Below, one piece after another: positions 12,843 to 25,924 of a DNA stretch of 64,000 bases (positions are counted from its first letter, which is position 1; every line of letters starts with the position of its first letter). The translations under genes and the position numbers were made by a program. The notes under the pieces are model-generated. The model searched no databases. It was not told where the DNA came from and was given only the letters and a program-made list of their open reading frames with translations. The DNA is from Hepsetus odoe (lineage: Eukaryota; Chordata; Actinopteri; Characiformes; Hepsetidae). Location of the stretch: NCBI GenBank assembly GCA_017165825.1, contig CM029367.1, positions 18,068,259 to 18,132,258 of the forward strand, in the 5' to 3' direction.

Positions 12843-13860
12843 AGCTTGATGATGTTTTGAGTTTAGTGTGTCAGCCTGTCGGAGGCTGTGTTTCTGAGTG
12901 GGCATGTGTGTGGCAGCTCTTATATCAAATGCATTGTGCATTGGAATAACATGAGGTTGACCCCATTCTCCTACGTTTTGATCTATAATATAAGGATAGC
13001 GCTTGAAATGAAAACAATTTGACTTGCAACATCCATTGGTCATTCTGTCCAGCAGAAAGGACACATAAACATGGAGTCTGATGAGGCACACCATGGCACC
13101 AGGACGAAGTAATCAGGTGTCCCCGGTCAGGGCAGACCAACGTGGACCATGAAAGTTGTCTTTACTTTACGTTTTTAAATGTGAAATAAATTACACCCCA
13201 CTGTTGGAATCACCCTTTTATTTATCATGCTAAATAGTAGTTAATAGTAATTAACTAGCCGTAATGTATACCACATTGCTATATGCTAGTATTTTTTGTT
13301 TCAGTTGTTTACACACTGGTCTCCTGCTACTAGCACATACAAGACACATTTTGTGTTATATAACAGTCAGATGGTCCCTTCCTGTTGAAGTAAGCTGGTC
13401 CTTACTATGTTTAGTTTTGAAAACTATCGGACGTATCGCTGAAGTTTGGTGTACAAGAATAGCAACAAACCTCTGAAACCTCTTCTGACTGTAAAACCCA
13501 CTGCGGATGTCTTCTCGCCAATAGCCTCATCATCATAAATGCATTTGACGGAGAGTTTGACATTCTCTTAATGCATTTTTGTTTTAGAGTAGACCTCTCT
13601 TTCATCTTTTTTTTATTCCTGCACATTGTGTGATGTGATTCTGTAGAGGGTTTCTGTCATGAGTCACCCGTGCATAGCCATGCAGAATTGTTTAGTTTAG
13701 AGAAGATTGTTGAGTTGTTTTGGTCATTTGAGCTTAAAAGCTTGTAATGGCTGATTGGACACACATTTCTGCTCTGACTGACAGTCGCTCTTTGTTCTGA
13801 TGCCTTTGAGCTTTCAATCGACCTGTAATTAGCTCAGAGGAAGTAAGGATTGCATTCTCT
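12843..13860. other. Noncoding, nothing recognised
   Basis: No repeats or coding motifs that I can name. Confidence 0.45.
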
Positions 13861-13867
13861 GTGCCTA

Positions 13868-13913
13868 TACCCCCCCCCACCCCAACCCCTCCAAGCACAT
13901 GCACACAAACACA

Positions 13914-13945
<32 letters not shown>

Positions 13946-14000
13946 TACACACACACATACACACACACATACTAACCCTTCTTTACCCCCCCCCCCCCCC
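13868..14000. repeat. Poly(C) tracts flanking an interrupted (CA)n array
   Basis: C9 and related C-runs at 13870-13890, CA repeats with CATA interruptions at 13901-13971, and C15 at 13986-14000. The minus strand is G-run rich. Confidence 0.9.
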
Positions 14001-14083
14001 TTTCTCACCTTCTCTCTCTGGCACTAACACTCTTATACACTAACACAAGGGCAAAGATGTATTGCAAATGACTGAAAAGGACA

Positions 14084-14085
<2 letters not shown>

Positions 14086-14119
<34 letters not shown>
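14086..14119. repeat. (CA)17 microsatellite
   Basis: Uninterrupted AC dinucleotides. Confidence 0.95.
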
Positions 14120-14121
<2 letters not shown>

Positions 14122-15530
14122 TCAGTCTGTGGGTTGTCTCTGTTTAACTTTTAATCCGATTCAGCTCCGGCGTCTTTTCCGGTGTCATTGTCACTCATCT
14201 TTTGGATGTAAAACCTGCTGTAATCCCAAATCGGCTCAGGTCAAGAGTCATCTGCTGGCAGAGAGAGAGACACTTTCTTTAATTCTCAGTTTGAGCAGAT
14301 TGAACAGTTGGATGCTGCTAGTACAGAATTACTCAGAGTTGTTTTGCATGTTTCATGACAGTACAACCTGCTTTTGACTTCATCAGCCGTTTTTTTCAGC
14401 AGATGCGGCCCAGTCTGACTTTGCAAGTGCATGAAGTTTACGAGTTTAGTGACATGATTGACTTTGACATTAGAAGGGTGGGCTGCACAGCACTGCTTAC
14501 GACACTGCAGAAATCAAAGTGTTATGAGTACCTGAGGTGACTCTGCTGTTGAGAAATGTTTTGGAGTGGATGAGTAGAAAGAGGTCTCAGGGGCAGAAAG
14601 CTGCTTTGAGCAAGATTAGGTCCCATATAAAAAAGGACATGTTTGATGCACTGTAGCTATCCTACATGCAGGAGGTCATTTAGCTGTGGACATATTCACA
14701 ACACTTTCACCACTCAAGTAAACATGGTAGTCGCAGAAGTGCACTGTGTAAAGCAAAAAAGTGCTTTAATATTCTTTATTCCCTCCAAATTTGACTCATC
14801 TAGTGTTAATTGTTCACAGCAGCTACTGTTGTCAAAAAGGCATGTAAGAATGCAAAACTTAAACTTTCAGTATGCACTGTAATGCATTAGCCAAAGGTTT
14901 AGGGCTGTGCAAAATGTCCCTTTTAATAGGTATGGTAAAATTTTAAATGAAACTCTTATTATAGTATTACTCATGTACACAGTTACCCTTTGTCAAATAT
15001 TAAACAGGCCTTATAATACATTTTTATTAAAATATTTTTTAAATCTTGAAAAATATATATATACAATTCCAGTCTCAAAATTTCATCCTTTTTGAGCATC
15101 GAAAATATTGAATGATCTGAATGACTGAATTTTCAAAACAACCTTTATGAGCTGTCTTTCCTTGTATGCGTACAATCACAATCAAGGGTGTTTGTCTTTC
15201 TGCATTGTCTTTTGCCTTTCATGGGAGACTGTCCAGAAAAATAATTGGAAGCTGATAAAAAACCAAAGCCCTGTAGAACTTTCTAGGACCTTGACTGTGA
15301 ATGGGAACTCACACAAAAACCAGCCCCTACCTCATGCATTAGTTCTAAAGGTATTAAAAAATCATCTCTGAACCATCATACATTAATCTAAAGGTGCTGA
15401 TGATTTATCTGCTTTGAGTTTTAATTGTTAGAATTGATGACTAGTTTAAAAAATATTGAAAGAAATTAAATCTGCTTCATGATAGTTTTTCAAACATTGT
15501 AATAAGAATAAAACGAGTCTGGTTTTAATG

Positions 15531-15846
15531 GTTGTGCAGTGGGTAGCGCTGTCACCTCACAGCGAGAAGGTCCTGGGCTTGATTCTCAGGCGGAGTGGTC
15601 CAGGTTTTTTATGTTGAGTTTGCATGTTCTCCCTGTGTCTGCATGGGTTTCCTCCAGAAGCTCCAGTTTTCTCTCTTACCATTCAAAGACATAGTTATGA
15701 ATGTGTGTGTCTCTTCCCTGTGATGGACTGGTGACCGGTCCAGGGTGTGTCTCAGCCTTTCACCCTTTAAGAGCAGGAATAGACCCCCCACCCCACCCCC
15801 CGTGATCCTAGCTAGGACAAAAAGCTACGAAATGAGTGAGTGAGTG
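15531..15846 (+). repeat. SINE-C (AFC-like), near full length
   Basis: tRNA-related head GTTGTGCAGTGGGTAGCGCT with B-box region TGGGCTTGATTCTCAGG, then GTTTGCATGTTCTCCCTGTG, GTGATGGACTGGTGACCGGT and CCAGGGTGTGTCTCAGCCT, ending in a GAGT-type tail. The order matches cichlid AFC-type and related fish SINEs with an L2-like tail. A C-rich tract sits at 15783-15801. Confidence 0.8.
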
Positions 15847-18180
15847 CATTGTTTTATTGCTTTTTATTCCACAACTGTGTAATTCCTTTTTGTAAAAATC
15901 ATGTGCTCCCATTACTCTTTTTATTCTGAATCAAAACAAACAAATCAAACTGAGGTGAAATTAGAGATTTCATAATAACCTATATCTGACATGATTCGTT
16001 TTGAAACAAATGGTTGTTAATTATGAAATCTACACTCTTAATCAGAAGTGGATTCAGGAAAGAAATAGTAGCAAGCCTCTAGACAGCTAAATGCTTTTGT
16101 TTGACTTGCTATATAGCAGAATATCTGTAAGACAAGGTAATTTTTAATGTCGATTGCCTCCACTCTGGGAAAATTGGTCAAATTGTGGGAAAAATTGCTG
16201 TTCTTCATTTTGTATGGATCTTGTCCAATATCTACTTCAATTTTCTCAAAATACCGACTGCATGCTGGTTTATCCAGTTCCTTTATGTACTCCCTTTCCT
16301 CCATTTCCAGTTCATCTAGCATGTAGATTCTTCACCTGCCCTCCATCAGTTTGCAAACAAGCAATTGTGATGACATTTCATCTTAGTAGCACCTGTATCA
16401 ATGACATTAATTGCATAATGTTTTCAGTTTTTAAACAGTGGACTTTCGTTTTGCAAGGTAATGTAATGCATATGAGTTCAGATAGTTAGTTCAGATAGTA
16501 AACATTTGAAGGTGATGCAAACAGCATAAGCCTTGCCTTAAAAATAAAAAAACAGCCTTTCTCTACCCAACTTTCAGTCATACACATGCACACAGATAAT
16601 CTCTGTGCCACACTCTCACCAGCAGCCCTGTCCTGGCCTGCTGTAGATGATTACTTTTGCTACCAGAGGCATGAAGATTCTGGAAAGTCTAATAGGACAC
16701 AGATTGTGGAGATCAGAGAACTGGAGTTGGTCAGGCTTTTTTCCAAACAGGTACACTTTTTCTCCAGCTCTCCAAAATAGGCTCTATGCAGGTATGATAT
16801 TCATTCATGTGCACTCATGTAAAGACACACTGCTATGGTGATACAATGAAGAACACTGAATTGTGAAATTACGAAAAACTGCTCAAACAGCTGCAGAGAA
16901 GACTAAACAGGAACTCCACTTGAATAAAGCGGACGATAGGAGCTAGAGATGCAGCTTAAAAAGGTTAAAATCTTTAGTTCTTTCACACAGCTGGGCATCT
17001 CCATAGAATGCCAGGCAATTCTATATCAGTGACTCTCTTAAAGCAGCGGTTAACAAATAATTTAAAATGAAATCTTTACCTCAAACATCGATGTTCAGGA
17101 CTCCCATAGGACAACCAGTCAGCAGGTATTAGTGGCGAGAAGAATCATTCTGAGCTCAGTGAAGCAAATGTTTGTGATGTGTGTGTGTGTGTGTGGACTG
17201 GGAATAGTTCAAAAATATCCAGGCAACAGTGTCCTATGGCTAAAGTATGACCGTTGATGGAGAACTAGTGTAGTACACAATATAAAGTATGAAATTTTGT
17301 CTTTTCATCTGCAAGGAGGAAGGTTAAATATGTCTTACATAGTGGACAGTAAGTGAGTAAAATGAGCAAAGTGTTTAGAAACTCAATCAATCAGCTGATA
17401 AAATGGCAACTAGTGTAGATTTAACATTAGTAAGTCTGTTGTGATTCATCAGCCAGAGCCAGGATTTAATGTGAAGTACCTTCTCAAGTTCACAGAGAGT
17501 TCATAGGACAAAGACAATTACACAATTTACATTACACAAGCAACATGTCTCAGGGCTCTAATTGCTTAACATCACCTTTGTGGAAAGAACTGAGTCATAA
17601 TACCCCACTTTCTGCCTTCTGATGCTCATAATTTAGCTGTTCAGTGCTCTTAAGTCCCCTGAGAGAATTGTGCTTATGGCATAAATGATAATGTAAACTG
17701 ATTACATGACATTGCCTTAAATGAAGGAACATACCTTTAACCCTTTACAATCTGATGCAAAAGCAGGCGTTTATTCTTTTTAATGTATTCTTCTCTATTA
17801 ATAATATATGTCACGGTCCTTTTATTTTAGTTTAAATCTTTAAGGATGACTTAATAAGCTAAAATTCATACATTAGTATTCATCCATATACAAATTGACT
17901 TTTTAACAAGCAAATACATGGACAGAAATAGATGCGCTTGGTTTCCCCCTTAAATATGATGAAATAATAATAATTCATCAGTCTAAATGTATCACTTACA
18001 AACCCTTACGTAATATAGGAAACAAATAAAAATGTTCATGTGTTTGCCTAATGGTTGCTATTTAGTATTAAGTCAGTGTGTTCTCAAGGTTTTTTTTTTT
18101 TCTGTGCATGAGGGTCATTAAAAAGTCAGAAGAGCTTGAAGGCACGGAGCTGCCTTTCTTCTACCTCCCCCATCCCCACA
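15847..18180. other. Noncoding, nothing recognised
   Basis: Contains a short (GT)n at 17178-17194; otherwise no recognisable element. The open frames here carry no known domain. Confidence 0.45.
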
Positions 18181-18220
18181 CCCGTTGCTATGACTGAATT
18201 AAGGCCTCTCTTACTTGCCT

Positions 18221-18223
<3 letters not shown>

Positions 18224-18274
<51 letters not shown>
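18224..18274. repeat. (GA)25 microsatellite
   Basis: Uninterrupted AG dinucleotides. Confidence 0.95.
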
Positions 18275-18277
<3 letters not shown>

Positions 18278-20690
18278 CAGCGAGATAGAGCTTGCGTAAT
18301 ACATAGTAGGACCATACTCTTGACCTTACTCTGTAAATGGTAAGACAGCATTCACACTCTTCTAAACAGTACCTCTTCAACCTGCCTGCAAGTCTCTGTA
18401 TTTTCCCCCTAGCTTGTGACAATACTAAATGTAACCATTTCCAGAAATCTGGAGCTATAGATGTGAGTTGTGTATATGTGTGCCTGGGTCCTCCTGCCTG
18501 CCTGTCATGATGTTTCAGCACAGAGCTCCTTCTGCAGCTTCCTCGGCAGAGGTGTGTGTGATTGGGAGAGTGTGTGCCTGTCTTTCTGATGTGCGTGGAA
18601 TGCGCGGGCGGCCAGAGTGTGACAGCATTTAACGCATGGCTGCCATCACAGTGCACTCATCACAGCGGCCAGACAGACAGAGAGACCACAGAGCCACAAC
18701 AATCAATCAGGCGCACCTGAGTGTGTCTCCTACAAGATCCAGTTTACTGTTACTGATGGCTTATCTGGCCTTAACCATGTGAGTGTATGTATGTTTTTGT
18801 GAAGGGATGGAAAGGATGAGGAGAGCAAGAGAGTAACTGATCCAGGCTCCCAAACCAGAACTGTAGCTATTTTTATCTGATTTAGGACTGAACAATACTG
18901 GGGAAAAATCCCATTGCACAGGATACTTTACAGTTAATTCCTGAGAAACATTAGTCAGGAAAGCACTGAAATTAAAGCGTTTCTTTATATTCCCAAATGC
19001 ATTTATTCCAAATGTCATTTCTAACCAATAGTAAGGTTTCTTCCCATCTCAGATTCTGCCAGACCTGTTTTTGCCACATCTGAAACACAGCAGGTTCCAC
19101 CACATCAAACTGCAGCCAGTACATCAGCTTAACACTTGGTGAAAATGGCAGTTTCGTCAACGTGATGTAACATGATAATTGTTTGGCATGCATGCAAACT
19201 TAATGAAATCTGACAGTGAAGCATTTACAGAACATCTAACTTTAACATCAAAATCTCAGCATGAGACCCAATGGTTGGATGTAGTCACTGATTGGCGATG
19301 TTGTCAAGTGACTTACATTTGCCTTATTCCTATCCAGAATTAGACTGTGCACAGGGCAGTACCGCCATTTAGGTAAGGATAATATTATGGTCTATAACAA
19401 GTATTTAGAGGCAGATCTTGCAGTTGCCTGTGGATCTCTATCTGTCTTTCTTTCATCTCTATCTGTCTTTTATGAATCTATTTTTCAGTGATAATATGCA
19501 AAAATATCTGCAGGCGAAAAATTGCACTAAGCAGCTTCTGTTGACATTTACAGAATTTCACTTGAGAGTGGAAAATTGTGAAGGCTGACAAAGAAAGCAA
19601 AGAAGCAAAGAAGGCTAATGCCATCACTTTTTTTTCTGTGTCGAAGTAGCTGACATGAGATTGGTTTAAATATTTTTTGCAATAAATAAGAGTTTTTTGA
19701 ATAAACAAAAATAATCAAATGAATACCAGTCTGTGGCACAGTGCATGCTAATGAGACTTATATAAAAAATAGCAGGAATAGTCATAAGAAAATTGTGCCC
19801 AAGATTTTCCCGAGTGTCTAATCACATTATTTTGAATAGTTCTCATAACGTGATAGCCGTTCTCAATCTCACTCCTCAGTCAGATGCCAAATGCACCATT
19901 TAGAGTGACTGATTTGGACTGACATCTCTGCTCTTTACCCTAGGCTTCATGTGCTGTTTTGAAAAGTTAAACATCAGACCTGCATATATATCCAGAAAGA
20001 TCAGAAGTTGTGCAGAAGGAAACCTTTGCCTGAGCCGTTCCTTCATAGCTGTGAACCCATCGCTCGGAGCTAGCAGGTGGTAGCTGATGAAAGGCCTGTG
20101 CCCTGAAGTAGGCTGTTTGGCTCTGCATGTGTTGAGCAGGAGCCACGCTGAGAATCAGGGCTTTGTATTTTACGTTTGGAGTTTCATTTTTACCCTGCAA
20201 ATATCTCCCTTCACAACAAGGCCATTCCAACATTTGCCCCCTACTAATAAAAATGCCTGGGGTTTATATCGCCATTATTTTGAGTACGGTTCTTGCTGCG
20301 TGTGTGTATGAATCCAGAATAGTAAAGCAGCCTATAAACAGCATATAGACTGCAGTGTGTGAACTTGTGAATAGGCATTTGTGCACATGGAAATGCTGGA
20401 AGGTGTTTCCTACATATACTTTCCTGCATGAGGAGCGGTGCACGATGTTGTGTTGCACCAGGTGGAAATACTTTTCTTTTTTGTTTATTTAGCAAATGAA
20501 AACTCCACGAGTATATTTAGTTAGAATTCTATAGAAAACTGGTTGAATTTCCCATGCTGGTATACATGGCCACCTCTACACAAAATGACACAGTGTTTTT
20601 TTTATTATTTTTGGCATGTGACAATATCTTTGATTTAAAAAATTAACCATCTGTTGGCTGCACATGTCAGTGTACAGACCTACAGGGTTG
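18275..20690. other. Noncoding; GC-richer island around 18480-18740
   Basis: 18480-18740 has higher GC and several CpGs (GCGTGGAATGCGCGGGCGGC near 18592) without a coding frame I recognise. The rest, including 19030-20690, shows nothing I can name. Confidence 0.4.
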
Positions 20691-20692
20691 TG

Positions 20693-20880
20693 AAAAAGTT
20701 TTTCTCCTTTTCTTTGTTTTAAGACAGCCTTTATCACAGGTTTAACCAAGCACCCACTGTGGTCAATGTAATTGATTTTTTTTTTTTGTTAATTTACAAC
20801 ATTGATTTTTTTCTTATTTAATGCAAGAGACAACCCAAGGAAACACAACACACTTGTGTTTTACTGAAGGACAAAAACTT
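20693..20880. repeat. Possible DNA transposon fragment
   Basis: GGGTTGTGAAAAAGTTTTTC and the later GAGACAACCCAAGGAAACAC with TGTTTTACTGAAGG loosely resemble one end of a fish DNA element whose terminus reads GTGTGAAAAAGTGTTTGCC. Too diverged for a firm assignment. Confidence 0.3.
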
Positions 20881-21126
20881 TTAGTGAAATTCACTTTGTT
20901 GGAAAGGTTTAATTTAGGTGAAGTGTATATTCAACAGGGCAGGCAGCAGTCAGTCTTTGTGGCTAGTCTACTTAAACTTCAATTCAGTTTGGTTCATTGG
21001 TTGATTGAGTGACTTACTTTTCCATTTATGATGTTGTTGGTACGTTCTTGGCTTTCAATAAATCACAACCTTTTTTTAATATAAATTATATACTTATATA
21101 AATAAATACAGAAACCAACACCTATC

Positions 21127-21230
21127 ACAGAGAGAGAGAGAGAGAGAGAATCGATGATCTCCCAGAAGAATCTGTGAATAAAGAAGTTGTATGTGTCTGT
21201 GTGTGTGTGTGTGTGTCCGTGTGTGTGTGT
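21127..21230. repeat. (GA)n and (TG)n microsatellites
   Basis: AGAGAG at 21129-21149 and an imperfect TG array at about 21190-21230. Confidence 0.85.
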
Positions 21231-23830
21231 TAGGTGCTGTTTGCTGTCCTGAATCAGCTTTCCTGCAGTTGTGTGTCTATATATCTGCTGAGTCACTGGC
21301 TCAGACTACATTCAGCATCTCATCTTGTTCTCCTCCCATGAGGAAAGTCATTTTCACACCTCATTTGAGTTGACATCATATACAAACAGAGTGTGGCATG
21401 ATCTATACCGATGGAATGAGAGTCATTTGTTAAGCAACTATGACAGTTTGGTTGAAAAGATCTGCTAAAGCAGGCTCAGTTATATTAACCTTGCAGTGCT
21501 ACATATAATCCCTAATCATTAACATGTAAAACAATCAAGCCATCTCCCTCTTCTGCTTTTGCAAGGGAAATTTAATTTGACTTTTTGAAAATCAATTTCA
21601 TTGGCAATGGTGGAAGCATCATGAAATCTGTGATAAGGGCTGTCATGAAACAAAGGCACATTCAGTCTTTGCTGTGTCTGTGTAGCAGTAATGCAACAGT
21701 AAATACACATGGCTGGGGGTTTTGTGTATATTATTACATTAAACCCCCAGCCTCACTATCTGTCATAGGTCATATTAAAGCGCAATGAAAAGGAAAACCT
21801 GCCTCTGATGATTTGTTTTGTAAACATCATAGAAATAGTGCTCTTTGGCATGAGATAATAGCAAGGAAAAATACCTCTGTGCACCAATGGCTCAACCATG
21901 CTCGGCTATATTTCAAAAAGGCTGAAACAGCAGAGTTTTTCTTTGAAAAATATGTTTAATGCAGAAGCTCATGCAAGCTGCAAAAAATGCATACATATCT
22001 AATTTACCATTGTCAGGGTTTTGTAATGCAGGGGCACACAGTCAAAAAGAGAATGTGCCATTTATTCTGCTGTATTCGTGTGGTGGCTTGGTGGGATATC
22101 AGTGCCCTGCTCAACTTTTACAATGATTTGGTTTCAAGAGCATGAACAGCTTGTTAATGTGTGTAATTGCATGCTTCAGTACCATGGACAGTTGCATGTA
22201 AAATCCCCTGCTTGTGAAAGGAGCATTTCACAATGGATTTGCCGCCTTATGTTCTAGCACCATGGATCTAGACAGGTTATATTAAGTTCCTATATATACA
22301 CACTTACTTGCACGTATATACATGCATATGTCTAATGACAACCCCTTGTGCACTTAATGGGGGTTTTTCACACTTTGCTTTTTCTCATCGAACCTTTTAT
22401 ATGCTTCTCATTACAGCCGTGGCCTCTGCGAAGGAGGCCGTGCAGTATGTGTGTGTGAGGAACAGGAGTGTGGTCTACTCTGTTCTGCAGGTGGAGCTCG
22501 TTAGAGCTGCAGAATGGTTCTCAGGGGGTGAAATGAGGCAGGTGCTTTACTCCACCTCCTCGTGACCTCTCTTCTCCCCCCGCAGCCCTATCTATGAACA
22601 TATTCAAATAGCTGTGCTCAGAGAGTCATAGGCAACAGAGCAGGGGGTCTTTCTGCCCTATTCGCAGAAAGACCCACAATGCCCCTGTCCTGTCTGTCAG
22701 AAATAACCCATTCATTACTACAGAAAACACTAGTGGAAAGAGTTTTGCATGGCCTTCAAATTCTATAGATCCCGCTCCAGTCAGGCATTCCTCGGATGTG
22801 TTCAATTGTCTTGTCCACGGGGGCTCCACCTTCCTTATATGACTTAAATAATATGCTGCTCAGGGTGCCACTAGACAGCCTCTGAAGTTTTTGACTTAGA
22901 GGGTCACAGGATTTTTGGATTAATCCTGAGCATCATTTTGGCCTGGTGGTCAAAATATTTTGGCGGGAGGGAGATTATCATATGGGTTGTTGTAGCAGAA
23001 GCTGTTTAAATTTAAAATAGCTTCATTGGCATTCAGACTTCCACTTCCCTTAAACTTGTTTTCTTGCTTATTTATTGATTTTTTTTAGCAGATAGTCTGG
23101 ACTACATCTGCTTGAACTCACATAGAAAACAATATAAAAATCAATTGCAAAAGCAGAAGAGGGATATGGCTTGATTGTTTTGCATGTTAATAATCAGGTA
23201 TTATATGTAGCACTGCAAGGTTAATATAACTGAGCCTGGTATAGATCATGTTACACTGTCTGAAAAGGTAGAGGATTTAGTGTATTTCCGCTCTCTGTAG
23301 AAGAATAAAATGCATCATCAAGTATGGATTTACTGTCAAATCTAATCATGGTTTAAATGCTGATACATTTTATAAACAATTAATCAATACCAATATGAAT
23401 CTGACACAACCATGCGTTATTACTTGTATTGATTGGCATGAAGATTTTCCCAAAGCAAGCACACAGAAATAGCCCCTTTGCTGAGTTAACTCTTTTTTGT
23501 TTGTGCATTTTTGTTTATGCACTTAAAGGAATTTAACACTGAGGATTTTGCTGTGTAGAATAATTGTATTTGGCCTTTTTGGAAGGTCAGCTGTAAATCA
23601 TATTTTGGTCCAGTCACTTTGGCACAACTTCAGCTGTCTGCTTTCTGCTCAGTCTTTGTCTCTTTCAAACACTCTAGAAAGATCTGTGTTGAAAACAATC
23701 TAATTTCAGTTGCTTTCATCAAGACAGCTGGGTCACTATTGGGCGCAATACACAATGGATAAATTGATATGAGCAACATTGGCTGGATATTTAACAAAGG
23801 GAACTAGGCTAACCAGTATGATAAAAGTGA
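21231..23830. other. Noncoding, mostly nothing recognised
   Basis: Apart from the exon-like segment at 22434-22487, no repeats or genes were recognised. Confidence 0.4.
22434..22487 (+). other. GC-richer exon-like segment
   Basis: A segment with clearly higher GC than its surroundings begins after CTTCTCATTACAG and reaches TTCTGCAG|GTGGAG. The frame GCC-GTG-GCC-TCT-GCG stays open through the putative donor for about 50 codons to a TGA at 22562, but the peptide (AVASAKEAVQYV...) matches no family I know. It could be a noncoding exon, an lncRNA exon or a conserved element. Confidence 0.22.
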
Positions 23831-24102
23831 AAAAAAAAAAAAAAAGTGAAAGTGACTACCCTTGTCATTGCAAGGTCACGGCACAGCACACATGAACCAC
23901 AATGAAATTGGACCTCTGCATTTAACCCATGCACACTCAAACCCATGCAGCAGTGGGCAGCTATTGAAAGCGCCCGGGGAGCAGTGATGGGGACGGTACC
24001 TTGCTCAAGGGTACCTCAGGGCAACCTATTGGGAAGGGGTTTGAACCCCTGATCCTCCGATCATGCGCCTGACGCCCTAACCGCTAGGCCACCGCTGCCC
24101 CT
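23831..24102 (-). repeat. SINE-A, near full length
   Basis: On the minus strand: GGGGCAGCGGTGGCCTAGCG (A box within), GGGGTTCAAACCCC (B box), GGTTGCCCTGAGGTACCC, CCATCACTGCTCCCCGGGCG, TTAAATGCAGAGG, ATTTCATTGTGG, then the tail TAGTCACTTTCACTT and a poly(T) run (A-run at 23831-23845 on the plus strand). A good reference copy for this window. Confidence 0.85.
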
Positions 24103-24479
24103 TAATGCTTCACATTTAATTCATAAATAGGATGTTGTCATGCAGATCAAATAAATAGGTATAGACGCAAATCAGAATAAACTTTGAAATCTGAAATGTC
24201 TTTTTTTTCTTGGTAAAATGATTTCTTTTTGTTAATGTATTTGCTGTAACTTGCAGAGTGTTTTTTTTTTTTTACTCACACCCTGGCATCCTCTCTTTTC
24301 CTTGTGTAGTTGCAAAAAGCAGGTCCATCTACTCAGAGCTTGGATTGAGCCCCACACTGCTTGAAATATTTTACAAAGTAAAAAAAAAAAAAACATCTGG
24401 GAGACATCTATTTACATGGCGCTTAATGCACACATGTCTTTTAATGACCTGAGGCTAATTTCATGGGTTAGCAAGTAGT
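24103..24479. other. Noncoding with T- and A-runs
   Basis: T12 at about 24262 and A12 at about 24382; nothing else recognised. Confidence 0.5.
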
Positions 24480-24850
24480 GACAAAACAGTTGTGCGTGTT
24501 CTTTGACTCCACAGATGTGTGCAGGAAGTCATTTGCAGGCAGTAATGAGATGCTCGCTGACAGCCTTGGCGGGATGGAGCATCTGCCTGGTTCTGGCACT
24601 CGACAGGGCTTGAAGGAGACGCCTGTCAGCCACACTATTAATGAGACTTGGCCCATATAAATCCTTCTTGCCTCTAATTATTAACACACGCTGGGACCAG
24701 GCCCTCTCCAGAATGGATGAGATTTGAGTTTCTGTTCCTGCCTCTGCAAGAGGGCACTGCTGCCCAAACACAGCAGTGTTTAGCAGCCGTGACCTCTGAG
24801 AGCTAGCAAAGGTCAAAGACGGCAGGGAAGAAAGAGCCGTTCTGGATGAC
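24480..24850. other. Unique GC-richer segment, possible regulatory element
   Basis: A repeat-free stretch containing TCTAATTATTAACAC (homeodomain-type TAATTA core) at about 24673 and a run of balanced-composition sequence unlike its A/T-rich neighbours. A plus-strand frame is open at 24478-24660 but unrecognised. Confidence 0.25.
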
Positions 24851-25289
24851 AGTTGCTTGCTGTCAAGCGCTTGTCGCCCACAGAACTGATCATATGAGGA
24901 ACTTGTTGAAATAACAAGCTGTCAGTTTTACCTGTGTATAATTTACAGCTAACGACTCCTACTGAGAGAGTTTCTTGTCAGGCATCGTCCTGCAGGCAAG
25001 AGACACATGTGATGATTGTTTACAGTAAACAAGCTAGCGAACCTTTGCAACATGTGAACAAAAGCAGATCCTATTTTTGTCGACCAATAAAGGTAAGAAT
25101 ATTATTCTTTTTTCTTTTTTGCAAACAGCCCTCTCCAGGGATTAGCAGCAGTAACAACAATTTCATATGTGAGAACTCTATAAATGGCAAATGGCTTTTG
25201 GCTTCAACAGATGACTTAATGTGTACATTTGACATTTCAGACACCAGAGCTTCTATGTATGGCACCATAATGTCATGCAGTGTAAAATG

Positions 25290-25343
25290 TACACACACAC
25301 ACACACGCACACACTCACACACACACACACACACACACACACA
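25290..25343. repeat. Interrupted (CA)n microsatellite
   Basis: AC dinucleotides interrupted by ACGC and ACTC. Confidence 0.95.
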
Positions 25344-25499
25344 AAGAAGAAGTACAAGAGGCTGTAGTAAGCAAAATGTTCTTTACAACTTTATTTCAAG
25401 ATGATTTTCAGCCATTCTGTACTGTACAGTGTGTACTCCAAGGCATGTGCAGCTGTTTTGGTTTTGTTTACTCCTCTCTGCTTGTAGGTAGCAAAGGAA

Positions 25500-25640
25500 A
25501 AATGTATGTATGTATGTATTTATTTGTTTATTTATTTATGCACTGTAATATTGGTTTAGTTTCTTGACTACTATGTTGTTTATATTGTATGAAGTGGACA
25601 TTAAATCATATATGTGTGTGTGTGTGTGTGTGTATGTGTG
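25500..25640. repeat. (TATG)n/(TTTA)n and (TG)n short arrays
   Basis: TATG and TTTA tetramers at 25504-25540 and a TG array at 25611-25640. Confidence 0.85.
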
Positions 25641-25879
25641 GTGCGGTGCCAAGCAATGCAGGTATTATTTAAAATTTTTTGTTTCCAGCAAACGTGGTGT
25701 CTTACGGCGTGCTACAGTATAGGGTTGTCTTTGTCGCATATACATTTGCACTGCACTTTATTATACAGCGAACATAACCTTGAGAATCACCAAGACCTAA
25801 AAGGTTTTGCTGTAAAGCAAAACAATTACAAACTGTTCAGAGAACCGTCCAGTGTCTGTGTGCAAAGACCTAAAATTAC

Positions 25880-25924
25880 AACAAACAAACAAACAAACAA
25901 ACAAACAAACAAATAAATAAACAA
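25880..25924. repeat. (CAAA)n microsatellite
   Basis: About eight CAAA units followed by AAAT units. Confidence 0.95.

Noticed and set aside
13734..14043. Possible CRISPR-like or regularly spaced repeats among CA/CATA tracts.
   Set aside because: Simple-sequence interruptions in a vertebrate microsatellite; no spacer-repeat structure.
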